Below are positions 17,159 to 26,497 of a DNA stretch of 64,000 nucleotides, in pieces. How positions within the stretch are numbered: position 1 is the first letter of the stretch; each line of letters opens with the position of its first letter. Made by a program: the position numbers and the translations under genes. Under the pieces are notes generated by a model that saw only the letters and a program-made list of their open reading frames with translations, searched no databases and was not told the origin of the DNA. Source of the stretch: CANIGN01 sp041391385 (GTDB taxonomy: Bacteria > Bdellovibrionota > UBA2428); NCBI GenBank assembly GCA_041391385.1, contig JAWKOD010000007.1, positions 128,407 to 192,406 on the forward strand. The letters are read 5' to 3'.

Positions 17159-17951
17159 AGAAACACTCTTACGACTTGCGAGCCATAAGCATCCTTCTGA
17201 ATATTTGCTGCGCACAGAAGAACTCTCGATTTCTTTTGGAACAAAAAAAGTTGTAAAAAGTGTGTCTCTTAAAATGGATCGCAACAAAGTATTAGCGATC
17301 ATAGGCCCTTCTGGATGTGGAAAAAGTACTTTCTTAAGAGCCATTAATAGGATGCACGATTTTACTCCCGAGGCGATTGTTGAAGGAAAAGTTTTTTTTG
17401 AAGGAAAAAATATTTTTGTAAAACGAGAAATACACCCCATTGAATTAAGACAACACGTGGGAATGCTTTTTCAAAAACCCAATCCTTTTCCAAAATCTAT
17501 TTATAAAAATATAGAATGGGCTCTTAAACTACACGGATTTGCAAACTCCGAAATTCCAGGACGCATTGAACAGTCGCTAAAAAGAGTTGCCCTTTGGGAC
17601 GAAGTCAGTACGCGACTTAAAGACGAAGCACTGGACCTCTCTGGTGGGCAGCAGCAGCGCCTCTGCCTTGCGCGCTCTCTCGCCCTTGAACCCGAACTCT
17701 TACTTATGGATGAACCCTGCTCAGCGCTTGACCCCAAGTCGACTGCAAAAATTGAAGAACTTATCAAAGAACTCAAACAAAGTATTTCTATTGTCATTGT
17801 GACTCACAACATGGGCCAAGCTCAGCGTGTTGCCGACGAAACAGCTTTTTTTCTCAGTGGCAAACTCATTGAAATGGGTCCTACTTCAGGAGTCTTTCAC
17901 ACACCTCAGCACAAAGAAACTCGCGACTATGTGAGTGGCAAATTCGGATAG
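17136..17951 (+). CDS. pstB: Phosphate ABC transporter ATPase PstB
   Basis: 271 residues. It has Walker A GPSGCGKSTFLRAINRMHD near residue 58 (the RAINRMHD extension is PstB-specific), Q-loop FQKPNPFPKSIY, signature LSGGQQQRLCLARSLA, Walker B LLLMDEPCSALDP, switch THNMGQAQRVAD and a C-terminal TRDYVSGKFG end. No phoU or phoBR follows in this window. The next gene is convergent. Confidence 0.95.
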   Translation: MEKNQNTKETLLRLASHKHPSEYLLRTEELSISFGTKKVVKSVSLKMDRNKVLAIIGPSGCGKSTFLRAINRMHDFTPEAIVEGKVFFEGKNIFVKREIHPIELRQHVGMLFQKPNPFPKSIYKNIEWALKLHGFANSEIPGRIEQSLKRVALWDEVSTRLKDEALDLSGGQQQRLCLARSLALEPELLLMDEPCSALDPKSTAKIEELIKELKQSISIVIVTHNMGQAQRVADETAFFLSGKLIEMGPTSGVFHTPQHKETRDYVSGKFG

Positions 17952-17971
17952 TCTCCACCAAAGTATCTAAA

Positions 17972-19426
17972 TTAGCCGGAAGCTAATAAATTTCGACAAG
18001 AGCGCACGAGGTTTTGTTTGGGCTCGCTACCTAACCCATAAAAGCGATTATAAATTATTTGAACCTCGGATAAGGGAAGATTTGAAAGCCCCGTGGCTTC
18101 AATAAAGTCCTTTAAAGGAAGCTGCTGTTTTTGACGCAATTGCAGCTCTACTGCAGGGCCCATTTGTATCCCGTTCTCGATAGAAAGCTGCCGTATAACG
18201 TAATTCAAATCTGACTTTAGATACTGCCTCTTATCGTTTATTTTTGGAATTAAGCCTGAAATAGCAACTATTTTTCTTTCGCCTGGCTTCATGATACGTG
18301 AAGCAACAAAAGTACCCACTTTCATAATCGCCACGTTAGAAAAGTTAACAACAGTAGCGGCTTTGTTCAGCCCCATACCAAGAAGACTCTGGTAAGCGGT
18401 ATCGACAATTCCCGCACTATAAAGAAGAATAGAGGCAGTTGTAAAATTGAGAACACCTTTTTGAAGAAGTGTTCTGACACCTTGTTGTTTTTTTGCATCT
18501 CCCCAGAGTTCCACGGCAGAATTCGCAAGAAAATAACTAAAAAACTCCGCTGTATTCGGACTTTCAGAAAGCTTAGTTACGCCCTTATCCATTACACTCA
18601 ACCCGGCCATGTAGGCTGTAAGTCGTGTCCCGTAATTTACAAAGAAATTAATAAAAAGACTGATCGATATAGATTTAAATGTTTTGTTATTATTAAACCA
18701 GTTAAAAAATGGAAACCATTTAAGCTTTTCAAGCTCAGGGTGATCTGTTGTGAAAAAGAATTTCACTTCGGTTGCCCATTGTGCAAAGTCATACGCCTTA
18801 TAGCCAAAAGCTGCGGTAACGCTGGCCCGAAAAGCTGCGAGTATTCCACCAACCCAATTCCACCCATAGCGCGAAATGGTTAAGGTAAACGCAATGGTCC
18901 CTTTTGCAGTTGCCACCATATACGCAGCAAAGGAAGTCGCACGTGGTTTATCGCTCAGCTTTTCGTACCACTTTCGATTCCATTCCTTTAACTGGAGGAC
19001 TTCCCCCTCAACGACGTCTTTCATAACTAGAATCGCCCCTTTTTGCTCGGGATCAAAAACTTGGATCAATTGATTGTCCAATTCTTTTCGCACGTTATCT
19101 AATTCCAGAAGACGTTCATCGACATCAAAATAGGAATAGCGAAGTTTAATGATTGTGTGTTTTCCAATTTGAGCATCAAAAGCTTTCATCACATGAGCAA
19201 CAAACTCAGTGACGCGCTCTTGGGGGAGGTTTTTAGGAACAACAATCTCGAGTGTCATGGCAGCTTTGTTGCCATCCGGAAGTAAAGAAGCTCCGTGTTC
19301 GTCTATAAAGTGACTAGGAATTGCTGCGACTTCAGCAGCTGTTTTGTATTCTCCACCATCTACAACATAGTGGGCAGGATATTTTTTCCCCGTTGAAGGA
19401 TCTGTTGCCTCTCTATGGAAACTCAA
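17972..19426 (-). CDS. Large secreted/membrane protein of unknown function (N-terminus frameshifted off)
   Basis: 484 residues from a TTG that is probably not the true start. The first 150 residues are soluble (an alpha/beta mix with LEIVVPKNLPQERV). The C-terminal half has several hydrophobic segments (such as ISISLFINFFVNYGTRLTAYMAGLS) and an ILLYSAGIVDTAYQSLLG stretch, consistent with membrane insertion. An ATG at 19526 starts a clear signal peptide (YFWLLYGFCCLLFTHSLAAQ) in another frame that reaches TPPMR at the A4 run 19425-19428. Removing one base joins it in frame, MR-LSFHREATDP. The full protein would be about 517 residues, exported. I do not recognise a family. Confidence 0.7.
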   Translation of the reverse strand: MSFHREATDPSTGKKYPAHYVVDGGEYKTAAEVAAIPSHFIDEHGASLLPDGNKAAMTLEIVVPKNLPQERVTEFVAHVMKAFDAQIGKHTIIKLRYSYFDVDERLLELDNVRKELDNQLIQVFDPEQKGAILVMKDVVEGEVLQLKEWNRKWYEKLSDKPRATSFAAYMVATAKGTIAFTLTISRYGWNWVGGILAAFRASVTAAFGYKAYDFAQWATEVKFFFTTDHPELEKLKWFPFFNWFNNNKTFKSISISLFINFFVNYGTRLTAYMAGLSVMDKGVTKLSESPNTAEFFSYFLANSAVELWGDAKKQQGVRTLLQKGVLNFTTASILLYSAGIVDTAYQSLLGMGLNKAATVVNFSNVAIMKVGTFVASRIMKPGERKIVAISGLIPKINDKRQYLKSDLNYVIRQLSIENGIQMGPAVELQLRQKQQLPLKDFIEATGLSNLPLSEVQIIYNRFYGLGSEPKQNLVRSCRNLLASG

Positions 19427-19526
19427 AACGCATGGGCGGAGTCAAATCTTGAGCAGCTAATGAATGAGTAAACAGAAGACAGCAAAATCCATACAGAAGC
19501 CAGAAATAGCTGTTTTTTCGCACCAT

Positions 19527-19855
19527 AGAAAGCAACCGCATTATAACATAGACACCCCACTCATTTTAAAATTCTTAGAGGTAAAATCGAGCTAAGATTT
19601 GCTCTCACTTAATTTTAAGGATGGATTTTGTATATTATTTATACAATTAGTTCTATCTCAAAGAAGATTTGGATCTAATACATCAAGCACGACTCACAAC
19701 CTAAGCCACTGGGAAAGGCTTTTAGATTCCAAATTCTGTGTATGCTTTTCTTCACTTAATTCAATATTACCCAAGGAATGCCTCAAAATTTAAAATAATT
19801 ACGATTCTCCTCGCTAGCGAATAGAGAGAGGTACACTGCGTCACGAAAAGACCCC
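19527..19855. other. 329-bp intergenic region without a recognisable gene
   Basis: This AT-rich gap lies between two divergent secreted-protein genes. Short reading frames here lack ribosome binding sites and credible composition. It probably holds both promoters, but no convincing pair of hexamers stands out, and I see no repeat or RNA gene. Confidence 0.5.
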
Positions 19856-21433
19856 ATGAAAATCAAGCCCTTAGCCCCCATCTTCTTGTTTTTACTTCTA
19901 GTTTTTATGTCTCCTGCTGCACACTCAGACGCCAGTGACTTAAGGCAGGCAATATTGAATGCCAATTTCTATAGCAGCGACTTATGGGTACTCGGAAACC
20001 AAATCGAAGAATGGGGAGAACTCCAAGAATTCGATCCTGCCGTTCAAAAGAAACTTCTTAAAATTATAGGTTGGACTCGGAGTGGATTTTTTCCAAATCA
20101 AAACATTCACATGCGACAACTCAAAAGAGCCGCTACAAATGTTCTCGTCCTCTACCCGCCCGAAATAAACGCCGACATCCGCGCCATTGCAAAAGCTCTC
20201 AATGCGAGTTCTAGTGATAATTTTTTTTCCAATGACTTAAAAATTACCGACTACTGCTTTACCGCCGAACTCCTTGTAGCTTGGGCCAAAGCCGGTAATG
20301 CAACGGCCCTTGAAGAACTCACTCTTGCCCTTGAAAGTCGAGATAAAATTAAAGTTCTCGAAGTAGAATTCGCTCTTGCCAAACTCCACAACCAAGATCC
20401 TGAATTCATAAAAAACATAGACTCAAAATACTTACGACGTATTCATAATGCACTTGGAAGACCTTGGGTCTACTCAACCCTTCAAGTGACTTACAGAAGC
20501 GACATGCGCTTTAGTGAGCATGCAAACGAAAGACTTGCATACGCACTTCAGAGCCCCACCGCACCCAATAGCAGCGCAGAAGATATCAAAGTAAAACTCG
20601 ATTGGGAACTTGAACACTCTCCCTTTTACTTTCTACAAACAATAGAATTTGCGCAACGCGATCCCGCCTTACTTAGAATTCGAGATGATCTTGCCCCCAT
20701 ACTCGCCAACGCAATCCAACGGGCCATAGAACTCAATCCTCGATTACGATACGACCCGTATTTTGCCAGTATTATTACACCTACTCTTGAAACTTATGCG
20801 CTCCACTCCCCATTCATCGACAACCTTCTCGCTGACTGGCTAAGTATCGACTTTAAAATACGAACAAATATTATTGGCCTTGATCAAGGCCGCGAAAAGG
20901 CAATCATTTTTGATCTCAGAAACAATGCCATCAATTTACTTATACGCATACAAGAACGTTTTCATTATGCAGAGACAGTGGCCCGTGCTGCTGGATTTAC
21001 AGACGCAGAAAAACGAGCGATCGGATACATTTACTTTCCAGTCGTACAAGAAAACTCCACAATGCTAGATCCAAATGCGCTTAAAAAAGTTCTTGATTGC
21101 AAATACACCACTACATCGAAAAAACTAGACCTTCTTGATTTTCACTTTATGGAAGATCCCCTTGTGCAAAGTGCGGTGATACGTATAGCGCGAGATGCAC
21201 AAGTTCAAAGTCGAGCACTCGATCTTTTAAATACAGCGCCTCACTTAGAGCCAAAGCAAATTTCTGAATTAGGTGCCCTTATGGGTATCACCTCACCAAG
21301 CGAAGCTGCTACATATTTTCCGTATCACACAAACCTAAGAGGCTATTTTTCAAATCCAACTAATCACATGAGCGGAGTTAAATCTTGTCTGACCAAACTC
21401 CGAACACGGCTATTTGGGCCACGTAGCAAGTAA
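19856..21433 (+). CDS. Secreted helical protein of unknown function
   Basis: 525 residues with a clear signal peptide (IFLFLLLVFMSPAAHSDA). The rest looks largely alpha-helical with alternating short helices, for example MRQLKRAATNVLVLYPPEIN and ALDLLNTAPHLEPKQISEL, as in helical-repeat scaffolds; the repeat is irregular and I cannot assign a family. No catalytic motif is visible. It is monocistronic and convergent with glyS, 23 bases away. Function unknown, envelope or periplasm likely. Confidence 0.75.
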   Translation: MKIKPLAPIFLFLLLVFMSPAAHSDASDLRQAILNANFYSSDLWVLGNQIEEWGELQEFDPAVQKKLLKIIGWTRSGFFPNQNIHMRQLKRAATNVLVLYPPEINADIRAIAKALNASSSDNFFSNDLKITDYCFTAELLVAWAKAGNATALEELTLALESRDKIKVLEVEFALAKLHNQDPEFIKNIDSKYLRRIHNALGRPWVYSTLQVTYRSDMRFSEHANERLAYALQSPTAPNSSAEDIKVKLDWELEHSPFYFLQTIEFAQRDPALLRIRDDLAPILANAIQRAIELNPRLRYDPYFASIITPTLETYALHSPFIDNLLADWLSIDFKIRTNIIGLDQGREKAIIFDLRNNAINLLIRIQERFHYAETVARAAGFTDAEKRAIGYIYFPVVQENSTMLDPNALKKVLDCKYTTTSKKLDLLDFHFMEDPLVQSAVIRIARDAQVQSRALDLLNTAPHLEPKQISELGALMGITSPSEAATYFPYHTNLRGYFSNPTNHMSGVKSCLTKLRTRLFGPRSK

Positions 21434-21456
21434 ACGCAGCATACAAAAGCAAAGAA

Positions 21457-22770
21457 CTATTTTTTATAAATTTTATCTTTTAAGTATTTCGGAAGCTGAT
21501 CAAGCGAAATCACCTCTTGAGCCATGCTATCGCGTTCACGCACTGTCACCGTTTTCTTTTCAATCGTATCAAAGTCGACTGTTACACAATAAGGAGTTCC
21601 GACTTCGTCTTGCCTTCGATAACGCTTTCCAATGCTTCCAGAAGCATCGTAGTCGACAGAAAAATCATTTTGAAGATCAGTCACAATCTTCATTGCCAAC
21701 TCGTCCATGCCTTCTTTTTTCATAAGCGGAAACACAGCTACTTGAATAGGAGTAATCTCGGGATTGAGCTTTAATACGATACGCTCGTTGGCCTTATCGT
21801 CTACATAAGCATCCAACAAGACCGCTAGGGTGCAACGATCCGCCCCAACCGATGTTTCGATTATATAGGGTAAGTACTTTTCATTGTTTCGCTTAGGATC
21901 AACATAATGAAGGTTTTTCTTAGAATACTCTTCATGACGAGTTAAATCGAAATTTGTACGGTTGTGTACTCCTTCAATTTCATCCCAACCAAAAGGGAAT
22001 TCATACTCCACGTCTCCCGCAGCTTTTGCATAGTGTGCAAGAGCTCCTGGCTTGTGAGGACTAAAACGAATTTTTTCTTTTCTTAAACCCAAGTCGTAAT
22101 GCCAGTTAAGACGTGTCTCGCGCCAAAAATCAAACCACTTATCGTCCTCTGAAGCATGAATGAAAAATTGCATTTCCATTTGCTCGAATTCGCGAGTTCT
22201 AAAAGTAAAGTTCCCCGGAGTAATCTCGTTTCTAAAAGCCTTACCAATCTGCGCGATACCAAAAGGCACCTGCATACGTAAGCTCGAAGCCACATTGAGA
22301 AAGTTCACATAAATCCCCTGAGCGGTTTCAGGGCGAAGATAAACCACAGCACCTGAATCCTCTACGGGACCCATATGAGTTTTAAACATCAAATTAAAAT
22401 TTCGCGCTTCTGAAAGCTCAAGACTGCCACAGTTAGGGCACTTTACTTTTCCGTCATCTGTTTTAGGAGCTTTGTCCTCACGAAAACGTGAACGACATTT
22501 TTTACAATCCACTAAAGGATCGGTAAAGTTCTCTACATGTCCGCTGGCTTCCCACACACGAGGCGCCATCAAAATAGAAGCATCTAATCCTACAACGTCT
22601 AAGCGAGAAGTCATCGACTTCCACCAACGATCCTTCACGTTCTTTTTAAGGGCGACGCCCAAAGGACCATAATCCCAGCAGCTATTAAGGCCGCCATAAA
22701 TTTCTGAGCTTTGAAAAACAAAACCACGACGTTTAGCAAGTGAAACCAAGTCCTGTAGTGTATCGGCCAT
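21457..22770 (-). CDS. glyS: Glycyl-tRNA synthetase (alpha2 type)
   Basis: 437 residues from ATG 22770 (MADTLQDLVSLAKRRGFVFQ), chosen over an upstream in-frame start that would add a non-conserved 25-residue tail. Class II motifs are present: RPETAQGIYVNF, motif 2 FRNEITPGNFTFRTREFEQMEMQFF, and motif 3-like GADRCTLAVLLDAY. A CKKCRSRF...CPNCGSLE pair forms a zinc site. This is the single-chain alpha2 enzyme of Firmicutes, eukaryotes and some delta-type bacteria, not the alpha2beta2 GlyQS of gammaproteobacteria. Confidence 0.93.
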   Translation of the reverse strand: MADTLQDLVSLAKRRGFVFQSSEIYGGLNSCWDYGPLGVALKKNVKDRWWKSMTSRLDVVGLDASILMAPRVWEASGHVENFTDPLVDCKKCRSRFREDKAPKTDDGKVKCPNCGSLELSEARNFNLMFKTHMGPVEDSGAVVYLRPETAQGIYVNFLNVASSLRMQVPFGIAQIGKAFRNEITPGNFTFRTREFEQMEMQFFIHASEDDKWFDFWRETRLNWHYDLGLRKEKIRFSPHKPGALAHYAKAAGDVEYEFPFGWDEIEGVHNRTNFDLTRHEEYSKKNLHYVDPKRNNEKYLPYIIETSVGADRCTLAVLLDAYVDDKANERIVLKLNPEITPIQVAVFPLMKKEGMDELAMKIVTDLQNDFSVDYDASGSIGKRYRRQDEVGTPYCVTVDFDTIEKKTVTVRERDSMAQEVISLDQLPKYLKDKIYKK

Positions 22771-22823
22771 TTGAAATGATCCTAGCGAAAAGAGCCTTAG
22801 CTGAGAACCCTTTTTATAAGCTT

Positions 22824-23465
22824 TTAGAGGCTTTTTTGAATCCAATTCAGGAAAGCAGGCTGCTTTGAGAGCTTTTTAAGCAAAAAAGCCCTGGAGGCAT
22901 TTTCGTCAGCCAGCAACGCCTCCTTCCACAAGTCCTCAAACAAGAGTTCTGAAGAACCTACTGCGAGTGAAGGAAAAGCTCCGTCATCAACTTCTCCAAA
23001 GCCCACAATCAACAACTTTGCCCAGAGTACCTTTAGGGCACGCATATAAGTGGCCTCAAAAAACTTTCCCTTTAGATCAGTCTCTTTTTTTATGCGCTTT
23101 GTGGATATAGGCGAGTTCTGATCTAAGAGCTGCATGATTTTTTTGCTTTCATGAGTGAGTTTTTTCTTTTTAAACTCAGAAGTTTTCATCAAACATAAAA
23201 GGGCAACAAAGACTTCTCTAGAAAAAAAAGTTGCTCGACCCTGAAAGTACTTTGCATAAACAACTTGTGTAGATTCGGAGAGCTTCATGCGCAAGTGCCA
23301 CAGGTTTGCGACTCGATCGTCGCCATCGTCCGTCCACTCCCAGAGCATTTCTTCATCTGGATAAAAAACAGACCACAAAGACAAGACATCACTCTTGTTT
23401 TTCATGGGATAGACCAAGAGAATTCCGTGCCTATTAATGGCAGAAATTGCAGAGCGCTTATTCAC
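22824..23465 (-). CDS. AlkZ/YcaQ-like winged-helix protein
   Basis: About 213 residues from GTG 23465; ATG 23405 is a shorter alternative, but the INRHGILLVYP segment before it looks coding. Features are DDGDDRVANLWHLR, VVYAKYFQGRATFFSREVF, a winged-helix-like STKRIKKETDLKGKFFEATY region and LLIVGFGEVDDGAFPSLAVG. These resemble proteins annotated as AlkZ-related, kin of the DNA glycosylase AlkZ. The protein is about half the length of AlkZ and the glycosylase catalytic QxQ motif is not visible, so activity is unproven. It lies 53 bases upstream of glyS on the same strand. Confidence 0.6.
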   Translation of the reverse strand: MNKRSAISAINRHGILLVYPMKNKSDVLSLWSVFYPDEEMLWEWTDDGDDRVANLWHLRMKLSESTQVVYAKYFQGRATFFSREVFVALLCLMKTSEFKKKKLTHESKKIMQLLDQNSPISTKRIKKETDLKGKFFEATYMRALKVLWAKLLIVGFGEVDDGAFPSLAVGSSELLFEDLWKEALLADENASRAFLLKKLSKQPAFLNWIQKSL

Positions 23466-23586
23466 TGAGATGAAAAATAGTAGTAGCAATGCGGCGTGTC
23501 AACGTCCCGAGCCCCTGAATCGATAGGCCTCATTCAAATTCAAAGTCCATTCTTGACTCAGAAAGTAATTCTAGCGATATACAGGG

Positions 23587-23663
<77 letters not shown>

Positions 23664-23765
23664 ATTTTTTTTCCATTTAAATTTTAATAAAACGATTACC
23701 TTACCCATAAGTTTTGCTTTTGTAGCTAAATGGACAGCAAGAAGAGCTTTCATTAATTATAAAGA

Positions 23766-24745
23766 ATGCCATTCAAAAGGTCTATGCGATCACTCCCAAT
23801 CCCAGCCTTAGACCTAAACGCTTCTGTCTCTCAGATTGTTGAAAATGAAAAGAACTATGTCTCTAATGAGAAACGCTATCAGGCGGAAACTCCAATAAAC
23901 GCCGCCCCGCACGTTCTCAATCACCTCGAGTACCCCGTACGAGCGGGTGGCTTTTAGTGCGGTTGGAGTGCAAGTTGAGAAACTCTTGAAAAAAGAAGCT
24001 GTTCAAACTGATTTTACAACCATTAAGCAAGAAACACGCATAAACATAACAATCTCGAATCAAAGTCTCACAAGCAAACAAGATTTAGCTTTCCTGAGCC
24101 AAAAATAGATCGAAGTGAAAAAAAATTATTGTTAAAAAAGATACGTGCTCAAAAAAAGGGAACTCTGTTTATGTTAGGAGGAAGTCTTCCGCCGCAATTT
24201 ACAGCTAACGATGCTAAAAAAATTTTAGAATTAGCTCATAAGAAAAAAATTGCCACGATAGTCGACATCCCCGCTGAGCATCTGCGAGCAATCCTCCCTT
24301 CAAAACCGCTCATGATCAAACCCAACCTCCCTTGAATTTGAGCAATTGGTAAGAATAAAATTGAGCAAAATTCCTGAAATTTTGTTTAGGCCAAAAAAAA
24401 ACTCCTTAAACACTGCCCAGTTATATGTGTTTCATCAGTCAGCAGCGGTGTTCTGCTAGTCACAAGAAATGGAGCCTACTTTGCCCAAGGTCCAAAGATA
24501 AAAGCAAAGAGCAGTGTAGGCGCGGAGATTCCATGGTGGGTGCTATGGCGGCAGGAATGTTAAAAAATCATTACTTATGAAATGTTTTTCGGCAATCAAA
24601 AAAAAGAAATTAAGGATAAGACATGGGAATCAATACTTAGCCTAGGAATGGGTGCCGCACTTGCTACAATAAGCTTAGCGGGTACAAATTTAGGAAAAAA
24701 AGCAGCAATCCTTAAGTACTCAAAACAAATTCAACTTAAAGACTA
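23766..24745 (+). pseudogene. Decayed PfkB-family sugar kinase (1-phosphofructokinase-like)
   Basis: No single frame is open, but pieces in all three frames read in order as a PfkB kinase. They are ALDLNASVSQIVENEK near the start, INAA-HVLNHLEYPVRA (the usual GKGINVARVL block), FMLGGSLPPQF (the GSLPPG motif) at about 24172, IVDIPAEHLRAIL and PLMIKPN in the middle, then VGAGD-SMVGAMAAGM near 24510 (the GAGD catalytic-base motif, broken by one base) and ALATISLAGTNLG at the end. At least five indels are needed to reconcile the frames. The neighbouring genes are intact, so this is genuine decay. 1-Phosphofructokinase (FruK/LacC class) is the likely ancestor. Confidence 0.75.
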
Positions 24746-24763
24746 AAGCAGTAGTTAGAACTA

Positions 24764-25066
24764 TCAATGCCCACCGCCCTTTTTTCTTAGCTCGGCAAGT
24801 TTTTCATTTAAAAGTTTAGGACTAGAAACAGTGACTTCGACGCCCTTCTTGTCATAACATCTGTAGTAAGGAAAGGTCATGAGTCCAATTGGAGCTCGCT
24901 CTTCTTTGCACTGACCTCCCTCCTTTTTTATTCGCTCTGCTTCAGCGTCGACCTCTTTCATTGTGTCAAAGCGCCTATCATTTTCATCCTTCTCTCGAGC
25001 TACAAAGGCTTGTAAAAGAAGGGGGAAAATTAAAGATAAAAACAATACAGAGGAGACTCTACTCAT
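24764..25066 (-). CDS. Small secreted protein, unknown
   Basis: 100 residues with a signal peptide (VLFLSLIFPLLLQAFVA), then a charged helical segment (RRFDTMKEVDAEAERIKKE) and two cysteines (GGQCKEE and YYRCYD) that could form a disulfide. It ends in RKKGGGH. No family recognised. Codon usage and the signal peptide favour a real gene; it follows the PfkB pseudogene on the opposite strand. Confidence 0.6.
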   Translation of the reverse strand: MSRVSSVLFLSLIFPLLLQAFVAREKDENDRRFDTMKEVDAEAERIKKEGGQCKEERAPIGLMTFPYYRCYDKKGVEVTVSSPKLLNEKLAELRKKGGGH

Positions 25067-25137
25067 ATATAGATTTTAATATAAGCGAAGAAAATAAATG
25101 TTAATTTTAGGTTAATAGTTTTTAAATGAATACGTTT

Positions 25138-26445
25138 CTATTTAGTTACAGCCGAAGTGATAACATCATTCCCTGAGGCTTTAATCAAAACATTATCTTC
25201 GATTCGTACTCCACCAAAGTCTTTCCATTTTTCAACTTCACTCCAATTGATGTGTTCTTTGTACTTCACCTGAAGATTCGAATCTTCGATTAAAGCTTTT
25301 ATAAAGTAGAGTCCGGGCTCAACTGTCATTAGAAAATTCTCTTCAAGTGGAATATCCACTCGAATGCGCACTCCCGCATAAAGCTTTGCTTTAGGCTTTG
25401 GCACGCCCCCAACATCACGTACTCTAAGACCGACCATATGCCCCACTCCATGGGGAAAAAAGACAGAGATAGCTCCACTTTCTACTAGAGCCTCTGTAGA
25501 TCCTTTGGCAATTTTCAATTCGATCAAACCTTGCGCGAGTACTCGTGCTGCTGTGAGATGCACTTCAGACCATGAAACAGAGGGTCGACAAAGCTCCAGT
25601 GCCGCTATCTGACTTTTTAAAACCAAATCATAAATGTCTTTTTGCTTTGATGTAAAAGTTCCATCCACTGCAAAAACGCGAGTTATATCGACACAGTAAT
25701 CTTGAATATCTGCTCCTGCATCTATCACTACGATTTCACCTTTATTTAAAACTCTTGAACTGGGGATGGCATGCAAAATCGATGCATTTGTTCCAGAACC
25801 TACCAAGGTATCATAGGGAAATTTTTCAGCACCGGCATTTAAAGCAGCAAATTCATATTCAAGTTGTAGCTGTCTCTCTGTTATCCCGGGCCGAATAATC
25901 TTTCTTATTTGCATATAGCCGGCATGTGCAGCTTGAAATGCTTTTTTAACAAGAGCGATTTCAGCATCGTCTTTAACGCGTCTTACTTTATTTAAAGCCT
26001 CTTGAATCTCATCGTGCTTCTCTACAGAAACATTTTCTAAAGATTTCATTCTGCTGTTAGCCTGCCCTAGAACATAAATGTTCCTGTACTTTTTCTTAGA
26101 AAAGAAACTTTCAAACTCGTTAACATCACGGCCCTCAAATTGAGTATTGAGCCCTTCCCAAACTTGCTCATCCCGAGATGTTTTTTTAATAAATAATTGC
26201 AAGCCCTCAGTCTTGGAATAAAGGAAAAGAGATTCAGGTCGCTGCAATCCACTTAACCAATAGAAATCGGGATGTGTTAGAAAAGGATACGATTGATCAA
26301 GGCCACCTGGCTTCTGTATTGGCTCTCCTGAGCAAATAACAACAACATCATCACTTCCTAAGTGATTAGAAAAAGATTGAATGAGCCTCTGTGCTCTATC
26401 TTCTAAAACTGCGCGATTAAAATAGGGAGTTTCATGAGCTGACAT
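25138..26445 (-). CDS. pepP: Xaa-Pro aminopeptidase (aminopeptidase P, M24B)
   Basis: 435 residues: an N-terminal AMP_N domain (SYPFLTHPDFYWLSGLQRPES) and a C-terminal pita-bread M24 domain. The di-metal ligands are all visible: Asp in VVIDAGADIQDYCVDITR (two), His in FFPHGVGHMVGL, Glu in MTVEPGLYF and Glu in GVRIEDNV. It removes N-terminal residues before proline, releasing amino acids from peptides in the cytoplasm. It lies 52 bases downstream of the thiolase on the same strand and may be co-transcribed. Confidence 0.92.
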   Translation of the reverse strand: MSAHETPYFNRAVLEDRAQRLIQSFSNHLGSDDVVVICSGEPIQKPGGLDQSYPFLTHPDFYWLSGLQRPESLFLYSKTEGLQLFIKKTSRDEQVWEGLNTQFEGRDVNEFESFFSKKKYRNIYVLGQANSRMKSLENVSVEKHDEIQEALNKVRRVKDDAEIALVKKAFQAAHAGYMQIRKIIRPGITERQLQLEYEFAALNAGAEKFPYDTLVGSGTNASILHAIPSSRVLNKGEIVVIDAGADIQDYCVDITRVFAVDGTFTSKQKDIYDLVLKSQIAALELCRPSVSWSEVHLTAARVLAQGLIELKIAKGSTEALVESGAISVFFPHGVGHMVGLRVRDVGGVPKPKAKLYAGVRIRVDIPLEENFLMTVEPGLYFIKALIEDSNLQVKYKEHINWSEVEKWKDFGGVRIEDNVLIKASGNDVITSAVTK

Positions 26446-26497
26446 AGCCCGAAGTATAGTGCCTCAGCTTAAACTAAGGCAAGCTAAGCCCAGAGTA

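Noticed and set aside
18461..18883. A 140-residue plus-strand frame within the 17972-19426 gene
   Set aside because: It is antisense to a longer coding frame, has no ribosome binding site and its composition is unlike a protein.
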